This document shows positions 1 to 8,118 of a stretch of DNA of 64,000 bases, piece by piece. The stretch is from Streptomyces akebiae (lineage in GTDB: Bacteria; Actinomycetota; Actinomycetes; Streptomycetales; Streptomycetaceae). The stretch's first letter is position 1. Each line of letters begins with the position of its first letter. Location of the stretch: NCBI RefSeq assembly GCF_019599145.1, contig NZ_CP080647.1, positions 1,302,001-1,366,000 on the forward strand. Direction: 5' to 3'. Made by a program: the position numbers and the translations under genes. The notes under the pieces are model-generated. The model ran no database searches. It was not told the DNA's origin and saw nothing but the letters and a program-made list of their open reading frames with translations.

Positions 1-523
1 GAAGAGCACGGTTCCGTCCTCGGCTGAGAGCCATACCCCGCTCGGAGTATCGCGCTTACTCTCCTCGCCGCCGTGAACGAGGCCGCCTCCCCGTTTGCCA
101 TTACGACGGACCTCGCCTTTTCCGGCAGCGTCTGTGAATTCGTGGGAAATATCCAGAGAGGGTTCCGCACCTTGCGGCTCCCTACCCAGTACTCCGTTCC
201 GATTTTCCCGCCGGCTCCCGCCCGGCACCGTCATTGCTATCGCCCCCGCGGTCTATTTTCACCTTCTGTGCATTGCGTGCCTGCGGCTCGTTCCCCGATA
301 AGTACACGCGTTTCGTCTCCTGTCATGACGGGGCGATACCTCGCTCGGCCTGGAGGTCAGCTGCCCGCCCTGGTGCAGAGTCCCAGGCACGGCACCATCG
401 AGCCATCCGGCGCGCGGTGTCCCGGCCGATGCGGAGGATCGCCCTCCCCGCGCCTTGATTCCTACCCTTGCAAATATGCCTACGTCAACGAGGAAACACA
501 GAGAGTCGCACACGGCCCTGTGT
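1..523. other. Left-end intergenic stretch, no convincing gene
   Basis: Open frames exist here on both strands, but their composition is that of overlapping high-GC shadow frames and no recognisable domain or good ribosome site goes with them. The segment is less GC-biased than the flanking genes. It may hold the distal part of the promoter region of the oxidoreductase at 696, or the end of an element lying outside the window. Confidence 0.5.
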
Positions 524-602
524 TTCTCACAGAGTGAGAAACGGGCCTACTGGGCGCTTCTCATGTGGTGAGAATGGGGTTTCATTTCTCACTCGCTGAG
601 AA
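524..602. promoter_or_regulatory. Three tandem palindromic operators (TTCTCA-N5-TGAGAA)
   Basis: Three 17-bp palindromes with half-sites TTCTCA and TGAGAA and 5-bp centres lie at 524-540, 558-574 and 586-602. The first extends to a perfect 9-bp inverted repeat (522-530 and 534-542). Their centres are about 34 and 28 bp apart. They lie 94-172 bp upstream of the oxidoreductase start, and an IclR-type regulator is encoded just downstream of that gene. Binding by that regulator is inferred from proximity and symmetry. Confidence 0.7.
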
Positions 603-695
603 GCGGAGGGTCTTTGCAGGGTCTTTGCGGAGGCGTCAACTCCATCGCATAGCCTGGCGAGGAAGAGATGCCAAACCACAACCGCAGGGAGAAAT

Positions 696-1640
696 GTGCG
701 CGCCATCAGGATGGACCAGTTCGGTGGCCCGGAGGTGCTGCAGGTGGTCGAGGTTCCCGACCTTGAACCGCGGGGCGGCCATCACCTATTGCAGGTGAGT
801 CGTGCAGGCGTGAACTACGCAGACATGCACGTACGGGGAGACACCTATCTCGCGCCGGTGACGCTGCCCTACATTCCCGGGAACGAAGTGGTCGGCCGCA
901 CGGGGGACGGCAAGCGCTTCGTCGGCCTCACTCAGGGCGGCGGCTACGCCGAGCAGGCCCATGTCCATCGCCGCACTTCTTGGGAGGTGCCCGACGGTGT
1001 GAGCGATGAGCAGGCCGTGGCACTGTGCCTCCAGGGCAACTCGGCCTACCACCTGCTCCACACCGTCGCTGGCGTCCAGGAGGGCCAGACCGTGGTCATT
1101 CCGGCCGCCGCGGGCGGCGTGGGCTCCATAGCCGTTCAGCTGGCCAAGGCCATCGGTGCCAAAGTGATCGCGCTGGCGAGCAGCAAGGCAAAGCGCCAAC
1201 TCGCGGAAGAACTCGGTGCGGACGCCGTCGTCGACTCCACCAGTGAGAACCTCAGCGAGGAGATCAAGGAGGCGGCAGGCGGACCGGTCCAAGTTGCCCT
1301 GGAGATGACCGGCGGACCGACCTTCCATTCCACTGTCGCTGCCCTCGCCCCTCGCGGCCGGCTTGCTGTGTACGGATACGCATCGGGTGAGACGACAGAC
1401 GTGTCGACCAAGGTGCTGATGGAGCGGTCGATCACCGTCTCCGGATTCTGGCTTCCGTCGTTGTACAGCGACCGAAACGCCCTGCCCACCAGCATGAACG
1501 CCCTGTTCGACGCCGTACGCTCAGGCTCGCTTCGCCCCGTCCTCGGGCAGGTCTACCCGCTGAGCGAGGCAAGTGCTGCCCACGCCGCCCTGGCAGCCCG
1601 CGCACACACCGGGAAGCTCTGCCTGGATACCGCTGGGTAG
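696..1640 (+). CDS. Zinc-independent MDR-family NADPH:quinone oxidoreductase-like protein
   Basis: This 314-aa protein has the layout of quinone oxidoreductases of the medium-chain dehydrogenase/reductase superfamily. It has an N-terminal GroES-like part (GVNYADMHVRGD, then PGNEVVG), a Rossmann fold with the nucleotide motif AAAGGVGSIAVQLAKA near residues 137-152, and the C-terminal GKLCLD ending usual for the group. The structural-zinc cysteine cluster of classical alcohol dehydrogenases is absent. The GTG start at 696 is preceded by AGGGAG. It is expected to reduce quinones or enals with NADPH in the cytosol. Three palindromes upstream and an IclR gene downstream suggest a small regulated unit. 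The substrate is unknown. Confidence 0.85.
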   Translation: MRAIRMDQFGGPEVLQVVEVPDLEPRGGHHLLQVSRAGVNYADMHVRGDTYLAPVTLPYIPGNEVVGRTGDGKRFVGLTQGGGYAEQAHVHRRTSWEVPDGVSDEQAVALCLQGNSAYHLLHTVAGVQEGQTVVIPAAAGGVGSIAVQLAKAIGAKVIALASSKAKRQLAEELGADAVVDSTSENLSEEIKEAAGGPVQVALEMTGGPTFHSTVAALAPRGRLAVYGYASGETTDVSTKVLMERSITVSGFWLPSLYSDRNALPTSMNALFDAVRSGSLRPVLGQVYPLSEASAAHAALAARAHTGKLCLDTAG

Positions 1641-1787
1641 TTAAAACCTCAAGTTTCCCTCAAATTGCCTCTCGATCGGAACAAGAGTGCGACGTGAGAC
1701 GTCGTTCAACTTGTCGTCTATGTGAGGGACTCGGTGGGCCGCTCTCCGGCGGGGGTTGCGGCCCACCCGACGGGAGGTAGCGGCTGC

Positions 1788-2627
1788 ATGACCGGCAACG
1801 AAATCTCGAACACCTCAGAGACGAGGTCACGCCTCGTCGACCGATTCATCCGTGTCCAGAGAGCCTTCGCTGAACTGGGAGGCGAGGTGCACGGCACCGG
1901 TGAGATAGCCAGGGCAGCTGGTCTGGACGACGCCACCACCTCCCGCATTCTGCAGTCCGGCGTATACGGCGGCTTTTTCGAGCGCATCAGCCACGGCAAA
2001 TACCGACTCGGTGTGGGAGCTGCACACGTCGGCATGCACGCGCTCGCCCACGCGCCGGCCAAGGACGACAGCACGCGCGCAATCCTGGAGGAACTGCGCG
2101 AGGCGACCGACGGAGGTCTGGTCTTCCAGTACATGCTGGCAACCATTGGGGGCGCCCAGCGTCAGTGCATCGACATGGCCGTGGGCGATTCAGACCTGGT
2201 GGAACTCGGCATGACCGCCCTCGACATCCTGTCCGTCACGCGCTCGCTCCGCACCGGAGCCAGCGGCCGGACCATCCTGGCCTACCTCCCCGCGGCGCTC
2301 CAGGAACTGGTTCTGGCGGAACCGATTCCCGCCGAGGCCGGCCCGGGCGTCTACCGCGACGACAAGGAGCTGCTCGCCTCGCTCGAAGAGGTTCGTGACC
2401 GCGGCTACGCCCTCGGCTACGAAGAATGCATGCCTCTGTGGAATTCCTGCGCGGCTCCCATCGTCTGGGGTGAGGCGATCATGGGAGCTGTCCTTTTGCT
2501 CAAGCCAGCAACGGTCATGCCCGAGGCGCCGGAATCGGTGATCGACGCGACCAAGGCGGCTGCTGCCAAGCTCAGCGCCAAACTGAGCCACCTGTCGGAG
2601 CCCATGGCCATGATGCTCGGGTCATGA
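1788..2627 (+). CDS. IclR-family transcriptional regulator
   Basis: The protein has 279 aa from the ATG at 1788, which has GGGAGG upstream; an earlier in-frame start at 1722 is less likely. The N-terminal part (about residues 15-75) has the winged helix-turn-helix of IclR proteins (GEIARAAGLDDATTSRILQS). The C-terminal part has the effector-binding fold, with SLRTGASGRTILAY and the typical RDRGYALGYEE segment near the end. Such regulators bind short palindromes as dimers or tetramers and respond to small aromatic or organic ligands. The gene lies about 150 bp after the oxidoreductase in the same orientation, and the palindromes at 524-602 are the obvious candidate targets. Confidence 0.85.
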   Translation: MTGNEISNTSETRSRLVDRFIRVQRAFAELGGEVHGTGEIARAAGLDDATTSRILQSGVYGGFFERISHGKYRLGVGAAHVGMHALAHAPAKDDSTRAILEELREATDGGLVFQYMLATIGGAQRQCIDMAVGDSDLVELGMTALDILSVTRSLRTGASGRTILAYLPAALQELVLAEPIPAEAGPGVYRDDKELLASLEEVRDRGYALGYEECMPLWNSCAAPIVWGEAIMGAVLLLKPATVMPEAPESVIDATKAAAAKLSAKLSHLSEPMAMMLGS

Positions 2628-2699
2628 CGGAAGAGACGGGTGGTCTGGCGGCAGAAATCCGAACGCCGACCGGGAGCGCCGGTCGTTAGGGTGAAACGC

Positions 2700-3056
2700 A
2701 TGAGCGAACACCAGGAAGTTCACTCCGCCGCCAGGGTTGCCGCCACTCTCCGGACGGTCCTGGCGGGGTTCCGTGAAGGCGGTGAGCGAGCCCTCCCCCT
2801 GCTAGTCGGCGAGCAGGAGGGGGGCGAGCCGGAGGCCGCCATCATTCCCTACGACCTGTTCGTGACCCTTTGCCGGGCATTGGAACGTGCCGAGGACCTC
2901 GACATCAGCGATCTCGCAACGAGTCGGTTGGCCGATGCTCCCGCCCCCGGAGAGGGGCTGGACACTGCGGCCCTGGCCCGCCTGGTCGCCGAGGCACAGC
3001 CCGACCACGCCGACGACCTCCTCCAGGCCGGCGGCGCGACGGCGCATGAGGACTGA
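2700..3056 (+). CDS. Probable antitoxin, Phd/YefM-like
   Basis: The protein has 118 aa from the ATG at 2700, which is followed at once by a polar N-terminus (MSEHQEVHSAAR). The middle reads AAIIPYDLFVTLCRALE, which resembles the strand-helix signature of Phd/YefM antitoxins (a value-insensitive I-x-x-Y/F-x-x-F/L pattern after a hydrophobic strand). The acidic C-terminal tail would be the toxin-neutralising part. The gene lies 21 bp upstream of a RelE/ParE-like toxin gene. The assignment rests more on this pairing than on the protein alone. Confidence 0.6.
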   Translation: MSEHQEVHSAARVAATLRTVLAGFREGGERALPLLVGEQEGGEPEAAIIPYDLFVTLCRALERAEDLDISDLATSRLADAPAPGEGLDTAALARLVAEAQPDHADDLLQAGGATAHED

Positions 3057-3077
3057 TGACAGCAGGACGGAGAACTC

Positions 3078-3617
3078 GTGGCGGCGTCCGATCCCTATCG
3101 AGGCGACCACCTGCTGGAGGTTGGCGACGACATCCTCAAGCTGAAGAGCCTCCAGCTGCAGAAGCTGGCGCTCATCCGCATCGCGCAGCTCACCAGCGGT
3201 GAAGCCAAGGGCACCCGCCTGGAACAAATGTCCGATGCCTGGCCTACTGAACTGAGAGACTGCTGGAAGCTGTACTTCGACGAGCAGGAGAATGACGTCG
3301 GCCGACGTCTCAACCGGCAGGCCCCGCGCTATCGCATCGTCTACCGGTTCCTCGATCCCGTGCCCGACCCAGCGAACCGCGACCGGCGGCCACGACTGCA
3401 GGTACTCGCGGTCGGACCGCGTTACCAGGCTGAGGCGTACGAGCGAGCCGTCTCCAGGCTCGCTCGCCCTGAGGTGGCCGGGGAGCGCACAATCCAGCCA
3501 GCACACCCTGCTCGTCAACGCAGCGGGCAGCGCGCTGGAGAGCGAAGCAAGCGAGCCCAGGAAGACCAGCGGCAACAGCCTCGTCAAACCTCAGCGCGCC
3601 CGCGGCATCAGCGTTAG
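3078..3617 (+). CDS. RelE/ParE-superfamily toxin candidate with long basic tail
   Basis: The protein has 179 aa with a GTG start preceded by GGACGGAG. Residues of about 45-130 look like a RelE/ParE core: a substrate-facing strand RYRIVYRFLDP and a C-terminal LQVLAVGPR followed by AYERAVSRL. The protein is longer than the usual 85-110 aa. It has an N-terminal extension of about 50 residues and a strongly basic, low-complexity tail after residue 135. RelE members cleave mRNA on the ribosome, while ParE members poison gyrase; the sequence does not separate the two. It forms an operon with the antitoxin-like gene just upstream. Confidence 0.6.
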   Translation: MAASDPYRGDHLLEVGDDILKLKSLQLQKLALIRIAQLTSGEAKGTRLEQMSDAWPTELRDCWKLYFDEQENDVGRRLNRQAPRYRIVYRFLDPVPDPANRDRRPRLQVLAVGPRYQAEAYERAVSRLARPEVAGERTIQPAHPARQRSGQRAGERSKRAQEDQRQQPRQTSARPRHQR

Positions 3618-3647
3618 TTCACGCGCTCGCCCGCGCCGTTGCTCAAC

Positions 3648-3683
3648 GATGGTTGGCCATTCTGCTCAGAGATAGTTGGCCAT
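3648..3683. repeat. Two direct copies of GATNGTTGGCCAT
   Basis: GATGGTTGGCCAT (3648-3660) and GATAGTTGGCCAT (3671-3683) repeat with a 23-bp period, in the gap between the toxin gene and the end of the HEPN gene. Related sites in the opposite orientation occur on the other side of the HEPN gene (4897-4925). Confidence 0.6.
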
Positions 3684-3823
3684 ACAGGTCCCAGAACCGA
3701 GACGCGTGGCACAGGCCGACCAGGAAGTCGTGCAGCCGCCGGGCGTGCTCGGGCTACTGCTCGCGCGGATCGCGGTGCGGTGTGGCCAGGGACCCCGGAG
3801 CGAAGGGACGACCGGTGTCGAGG

Positions 3824-4768
3824 TCACCGCGGCTCCCCCGGCACGTCGGGTACTGTGTCGGGAATCTTGGCGGCGCAACCGAAGCAGAAGGACACCGGGT
3901 CGGGCTCGCTGGCCAGGCGGATGCCGTCCACGAGGAGTTCCTTGTGGCACTGGGGACAGGCACGCACCCGGACCTCTGGGTCGCCAATGCTTTGGTAGAG
4001 GTACTCGGTGATCAGGTACATGCTGGCCTCGTCGGTGCCGCAGAAGAGGCACCGGTTTCTCTCGCCGTCGGCGATCATGGCGAGCTGTCCGCAGCTGTAG
4101 CAGGCAACCGTTCGTTCCTCGTGGCCGGCCAGTTCGGGTTGCAGTCGCTGCATCCGCTGCGTGACGTATGTGTGGATGCCGCTTAGTCCCTCGCGGATGC
4201 GCTCCAGGTCCGAGGCGATCGTCGCGATCTCCTCCAGCTGGAGGCCGGGCAGCAGGACGTCGTCGAGGAAGTGGACGAGGAAGTCGAGAACCCGGACGGC
4301 CCGGGTCTCGACCGCGAGGGCTTGGTGGGTCAGGCCGTAGTGCTGCAGGGCGTTACGGTCACGGCTCAGTTTCTTCAGCGCCGCCTCTTCCTGCTGCGTG
4401 ATGTCGACTCCGGCGATGTTGCGCAGGCGCTGCGCCGCCTCGATAAAGGTGCAGCTCTTGAAGTCTGCCGTGTTGAGTTTCTCGCGAGTGGCCTGGCCAG
4501 GGTCATCGAAGACCAGGCTCCAGTGTTCGCGTTTCAGCCTTGCCTTGAGCAGTACCTCGGCGGCGGCCTGCAGGTGAAGCACCGCGTACTTGCGGTCGCG
4601 GTGCTCGACGGGCTCGGTGAGGTGCTCGACGACGCTGAGGAGGTAGTCGACGCCGTTACGCACGGGCGGGAAGTCGAGCTGATGGGGATCGACCGCTGTT
4701 GCCGCGCGCAGCCTCTCGATGGCACCCGATGCGCCTTCGGGAGCGGGTTCCTGATCCGACGTCGCCAT
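3824..4768 (-). CDS. HEPN-domain protein with two C-terminal zinc ribbons
   Basis: The protein has 314 aa from the ATG at 4768, chosen over a start 69 bp upstream because the extra residues look non-coding. The helical N-terminal half has the HEPN ribonuclease signature R-x4-H (R138-NALQ-H143), preceded by a helix reading AVLHLQAAAEVLLKARLKRE. The C-terminal third has two CxxC...CxxC zinc ribbons (C223, C226, C240, C243 and C271, C274, C295, C298). HEPN proteins with this motif are metal-independent RNases found in toxin-antitoxin and abortive-infection systems. Nucleic-acid or ribosome binding by the ribbons is inferred. No antitoxin partner is adjacent, so it may be autoregulated or act alone. 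Confidence 0.65.
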   Translation of the reverse strand: MATSDQEPAPEGASGAIERLRAATAVDPHQLDFPPVRNGVDYLLSVVEHLTEPVEHRDRKYAVLHLQAAAEVLLKARLKREHWSLVFDDPGQATREKLNTADFKSCTFIEAAQRLRNIAGVDITQQEEAALKKLSRDRNALQHYGLTHQALAVETRAVRVLDFLVHFLDDVLLPGLQLEEIATIASDLERIREGLSGIHTYVTQRMQRLQPELAGHEERTVACYSCGQLAMIADGERNRCLFCGTDEASMYLITEYLYQSIGDPEVRVRACPQCHKELLVDGIRLASEPDPVSFCFGCAAKIPDTVPDVPGEPR

Positions 4769-4896
4769 GGGCGCAGGATAACCGTCATTGTCCTGCGGCT
4801 TTCGGCTTACCCGGTGCCGTGTGCCACGCACTCCCAAGGGATCTCAAGGGGTTCCGTACTCACAAGCCGCGCCGCATGGTCAGCCACCGGGCCGAG

Positions 4897-4925
4897 TGGC
4901 CAACCATCGCTACACATGGCCAATT
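4897..4925. promoter_or_regulatory. TTGGCCAT-type sites upstream of the HEPN gene
   Basis: TGGCCAACCATC (4897-4908) and ATGGCCAATT (4916-4925) lie about 130 bp upstream of the HEPN start. They are inverted relative to the two copies at 3648-3683. A similar sequence, with the shared stretch CACATGGCCAA, is found at 16211-16233 upstream of another minus-strand gene (16093). They may be operator sites or remnants of a mobile element. The function is not shown by the sequence. Confidence 0.4.
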
Positions 4926-4964
4926 AACGCTGAGCGTCACATCGCCATGAGGTCACATGCGCGC

Positions 4965-4980
4965 TAGATTCGAACATGTG
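4965..4980 (+). promoter_or_regulatory. Leaderless-type promoter: TAGATT 7 bp before a GTG
   Basis: TAGATT at 4965-4970 is followed by CGAACAT and then GTG at 4978. The same arrangement, TAGACT-CGAACAT-GTG, recurs at 5581-5596 before the next gene. With the -10 box this close, transcription would start at or next to the GTG, giving a leaderless mRNA. No clear -35 box is visible for either copy. Confidence 0.55.
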
Positions 4981-5583
4981 ACCGAGTGGCGTGATGCTGA
5001 AGAGGCTCCGGCGCAATTGCCGGACAAGGTGCCGGATTGGCGTGAGACAGTGAGCACTCGCACGGGGCTTCGGATCGAGCTTCAGTGGGACGGCCGCCGC
5101 GAGCGCACGGAACTCCTGGAGGTCCGCGACCTCTCGAATGGCCGGCGCGCCGTACTCACCATCGTGAACACGCACCGCCCAGCGGAGCCCTCGCGCCGGA
5201 TCCGCATGGCATGGATCTACTGGGACCCCAGCCGCATGCAACTGTCAAACCCGTGGCACAGGGGGGCAACGGCCACAGCCGAGGCCGTGCAACACGAGGG
5301 CGACACCCACCGGATCAGGGTGGGCGAGATGCTCGATTGCTTCACGGGCGACTGGACGACGTTCCAGCCCCACCGCGACGTGGAGGTACGCGCCGGGGGC
5401 CGTTGGCACCGGGGCAAGCTGCGATGGCGCCACAACGGACCCACCCACGACCGGGCGGTCATGGTGGTGGACGTTCCGTTCTACGAACCGGAGCGGGGAG
5501 CGCCGGTCACGCACAAGCGGATGTACCGCTGGGACCCGCACACGCTCCGACCTGTCGGCGCCGACCAGACGACCCAGATCTAG
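4978..5583 (+). CDS. Hypothetical protein upstream of a DUF6233 gene
   Basis: The protein has 201 aa from GTG 4978; an ATG at 4957 would add seven residues encoded across the -10 box. No known domain is recognised. It is rich in Trp, Arg and short beta-like segments (RMAWIYWDPSRMQLS, RGKLRWRHN) and ends with KRMYRWDPHTLRP, suggesting a small beta-rich cytosolic protein without signal peptide or membrane segment. It lies 10 bp upstream of the DUF6233 gene and shares its promoter design. Linked expression is inferred. Confidence 0.6.
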   Translation: MTEWRDAEEAPAQLPDKVPDWRETVSTRTGLRIELQWDGRRERTELLEVRDLSNGRRAVLTIVNTHRPAEPSRRIRMAWIYWDPSRMQLSNPWHRGATATAEAVQHEGDTHRIRVGEMLDCFTGDWTTFQPHRDVEVRAGGRWHRGKLRWRHNGPTHDRAVMVVDVPFYEPERGAPVTHKRMYRWDPHTLRPVGADQTTQI

Positions 5584-5593
5584 ACTCGAACAT

Positions 5594-5956
5594 GTGAACG
5601 AACACTGCCCGCTGACCCGGCTCGACATGCTGCGATTCACCCGTCGCGTCGTGGAACAGCAGACCGTACGGCAGCTCGCCCTCATCGACCGGTGGATCGC
5701 CGACGAAGAGCGCCGCGAAGCCGAGCGGCAGCACGGCATCCAAGCACGGCCGCCCGCGCCAGAGTGGCTAATGGAACGGGGCATCGGCCAGGGTGCGCCC
5801 GTAACTCGTATCCATCAAGGTGGCTGCCACATGGCAAAGGGCGTCCGCATGAAGACGATCACAGAGGAAGCGGCGAGGCGTGCGCTTTACGCGGACATCG
5901 AGTTGGCATGCCCTCACTGCAATCCGGATACAGCGCTCCAGGTAATCCCTGGCTAG
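5594..5956 (+). CDS. DUF6233 family protein
   Basis: The protein has 120 aa starting with GTG directly after a TAGACT box. It has the pattern of a Streptomyces-specific DUF6233 family: LDMLRFTRRVVEQQ, then LALIDRWIADEERREAER, a PPAPEWLMERG segment, a short His/Cys-containing middle, and a C-terminal ACPHCNPDTAL. The paired cysteines of the last segment may bind metal. The function of the family is unknown. Its stop codon overlaps the convergent end of the Ku gene by 4 bp. Confidence 0.75.
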   Translation: MNEHCPLTRLDMLRFTRRVVEQQTVRQLALIDRWIADEERREAERQHGIQARPPAPEWLMERGIGQGAPVTRIHQGGCHMAKGVRMKTITEEAARRALYADIELACPHCNPDTALQVIPG

Positions 5957-6861
5957 GTGCCGCGGGGCCGCCTTCCTGACGCCTTCTTCGCCGCGCCTTT
6001 CTTGGTGGTCTGCTTCATGGTCGATGCCTTCTTGGCTGCCTTCTGCTCGGGGAACTCGCGCACCTCGGCTTCGGCGCCCTCGACACGTGCGGCCTGGGCC
6101 TTGGCAACGGATTCCCGCAGTGTGGCCATGAGGTCCACGAGCCGACCCGGCTCCGCCCGCTGTGGCGCCTCGGGCAGTTCGCGGTGCTCCTGCTTGGCCG
6201 CGATCACCTCGTGGAGGGCGTCCGTGTACCTGTCCCGGAACTCCGCAGCCTCAAGGCTGCCGATGGCCATGGTGTCCACGAGCGCCATCGCACCGTCGAT
6301 CTCCTCGTCGGTCACCTTGGCCGGGGGTGGCGCAACGTCGGAGGGGTCGCGAATCTCGTCCGGCCAGTGCATCGAGTGAAGGACGATGGCGTCACCTCGA
6401 ACGCGCAGGAGCCCGAGTCTCTCCCTGCCTGACAATGCGAACTTCGCTACGCCGACCTTGCGTTGGCGTTCGAGAGCCTTGCGCAGCAGCACATACGGGC
6501 GGGCGGCAACCTCGCCTTGGGGCTGGAGGTAGTAGCCCCGGCCGATGCGGATGGGGTCGATGCTGGCGGTCGGCACGAAGCCGACGAGCTCGATGGCCTT
6601 GGCTGTCGGCAGTGGGAGATTCTCCAGGTCCTCCTCGGTAATGGGGATGATGCGGCCGTCGGACATCTCGTAGCCCTGGCCTATGTCCTGGTACGTCACC
6701 TCGCGGTTTTCGGTCTCGCAGATGTATCGGTTGCGCACCCATCCGTTGTCCGGGAGGTGGATGCGGCGGAAGTTGACGTTGTGGCTTTCGGTGGCGGTGA
6801 CCACGACTACGGGGACCGTGACCAGGCCAAACGAGATGGCGAGGGACTGGATCGCCGGCAT
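5953..6861 (-). CDS. ku: Ku protein, DNA end-binding factor of bacterial NHEJ
   Basis: This 302-aa protein begins MPAIQSLAISFGLVTVPV, the hallmark start of bacterial Ku, and continues through the Ku core (NFRRIHLPDNGWVRNRYIC, GYYLQPQGEVAARPYVLL, SGRERLGLLRVRGDAIVLH). The C-terminal 40 residues are Lys/Ala-rich (AAKKASTMKQTTKKGAAKK), a DNA-binding tail common in actinobacterial Ku. As a homodimer it loads on double-strand ends and recruits LigD. No ligD is present nearby. Several ku paralogs per genome are normal in Streptomyces, so this copy may serve a mobile or terminal replicon. Confidence 0.95.
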   Translation of the reverse strand: MPAIQSLAISFGLVTVPVVVVTATESHNVNFRRIHLPDNGWVRNRYICETENREVTYQDIGQGYEMSDGRIIPITEEDLENLPLPTAKAIELVGFVPTASIDPIRIGRGYYLQPQGEVAARPYVLLRKALERQRKVGVAKFALSGRERLGLLRVRGDAIVLHSMHWPDEIRDPSDVAPPPAKVTDEEIDGAMALVDTMAIGSLEAAEFRDRYTDALHEVIAAKQEHRELPEAPQRAEPGRLVDLMATLRESVAKAQAARVEGAEAEVREFPEQKAAKKASTMKQTTKKGAAKKASGRRPRGT

Positions 6862-7233
6862 GAGTTGACCTCCGCGACAGCCCCGAGCACCACCAGCCTA
6901 CGGCGTACGAGCAGCCCGCAGACGAGGGCGAGAACGTCGACGACGACCGGGGGCGCAAGTCCGGGCTGATCGAGTGCCGGGGTGGCAGGTCTAGCAGCTG
7001 GGAGCACTGAACGGCCACCGCGACCAGCCACGGTTCTCCACATGGCCAGCTGGGCCTCACCGTCGCCTCTGGAGCACGCCGCCCCACTCCCCGAATCTGA
7101 ACACATGTTGATAGACACGATCCCCTTGAGGCCCCTGCCCGGGCACATCCGGCGACCTAACATAAACACCTGTTGATGACAGCGGCTTTCGAGCTGCCGG
7201 AGGTCGTATGCCTCAGAGAAGGAGTCCTGGATC

Positions 7234-7578
7234 ATGACCGTGCTCCGTCGAACCGCCGCCCTGGGCGTGTCCACCGCCCTCCTCGCTGGGGGCGCGATGG
7301 CCCTGGCGCCGACCGTGTCCGCCGCCAGTTCCCGCACGTGCACGTACAACCTGACCGACTTCACCGCGACGGTGGATGGGGACGGCGTCAACTACCGGAC
7401 CGGCCCGAGCACCCGCTACACGGCCAAGGGGCGGCTCTATGACGGCGACCGCCTGCGCATCTACTGCGGTAAGGGCAACTGGTACTACAGCTCTCTGGCC
7501 AAGCGTTCGGCGGGGGGCCTGGCCAAGGGGACCGTCGGTTGGGTCCGCAGCGACATGCTCTACCAGTTGGCCGGCTGA
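7234..7578 (+). CDS. Secreted SH3-like protein 1
   Basis: This 114-aa protein has a Sec-type signal peptide of about 30 residues (an Arg near the start, a hydrophobic core, and an Ala-x-Ala-type cleavage region at SAAS). The mature part of about 80 aa is a bacterial SH3-type fold with GVNYRTGPSTRY, LYDGDRLRIYC, NWYY and GTVGWVRSDML. Two cysteines could form a disulfide. GAGGAG-like sequence precedes the ATG. It is the first of four related genes in 3 kb. SH3_3-type domains bind cell-wall peptides or act as adaptors outside the cell; no enzyme domain is attached here. Confidence 0.8.
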   Translation: MTVLRRTAALGVSTALLAGGAMALAPTVSAASSRTCTYNLTDFTATVDGDGVNYRTGPSTRYTAKGRLYDGDRLRIYCGKGNWYYSSLAKRSAGGLAKGTVGWVRSDMLYQLAG

Positions 7579-7752
7579 GTAGCCCCAGCTCGGCCGCCGG
7601 GGTGGCCCGCCGCACACCGATTGACGGCTTCAGCACCGCGGCCCCCGAAGCATCGGCCGGCTCAACTCGCGCTCACATCCCGCGAATCCGGCAGCGGGCA
7701 CGGCTGCCACGGAACATCACGCGCACCAGACACCCGTCCAAGGGAGGACCAT

Positions 7753-8118
7753 GTGAAGAAGCGGATCAGCGCCGCCACCACCCTGATAGCGGCTGCCCTC
7801 GCCGTTGGCACCCTGGCGGCCAGCCCGGCCTCGGCGTACAGCGTGCACAACGTGCGCGACTACAACACAACCATCGAGGGCAGCAACGGTGTTCGTTTCC
7901 GCACCGCCCCGGGCTACGACACGACAACCAGGGGACTGCTGGCCAGCGGTGACAAGATCAGGGTGACCGCGACAAACCCCGGCGGGCACGGGAACTGCCG
8001 CTGGTACAAGGCAACGCTGAGGGCCAAGTCACGTAACGGCCTCCCGAAGGGCACCACGGGATGGGTCAGCTGGGTCTACGTACACAAGAACGTCCCCAAG
8101 GGCACGCAGGGCTGCTGA
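7753..8118 (+). CDS. Secreted SH3-like protein 2
   Basis: The protein has 121 aa from GTG 7753 (GGGAGG upstream), giving MKKRISAATTLIAAALA at the start of a clear signal peptide ending near SPASA. The mature protein has GVRFRTAPGYDT, LLASGDKIRVTA, CRWYKATL and GTTGWVSWVYVHK, the same SH3-like layout as its neighbours. It ends CRWYK...GC with two cysteines. An earlier in-frame ATG at 7621 would bury the signal peptide and is rejected. It is probably transcribed separately from the neighbouring genes, since the gap is 174 bp. Confidence 0.8.
   Translation: MKKRISAATTLIAAALAVGTLAASPASAYSVHNVRDYNTTIEGSNGVRFRTAPGYDTTTRGLLASGDKIRVTATNPGGHGNCRWYKATLRAKSRNGLPKGTTGWVSWVYVHKNVPKGTQGC

Noticed and set aside
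73..537. A 154-codon open frame near the left end
   Set aside because: It has no domain, no good ribosome site and a composition unlike streptomycete proteins. It overlaps the first operator.
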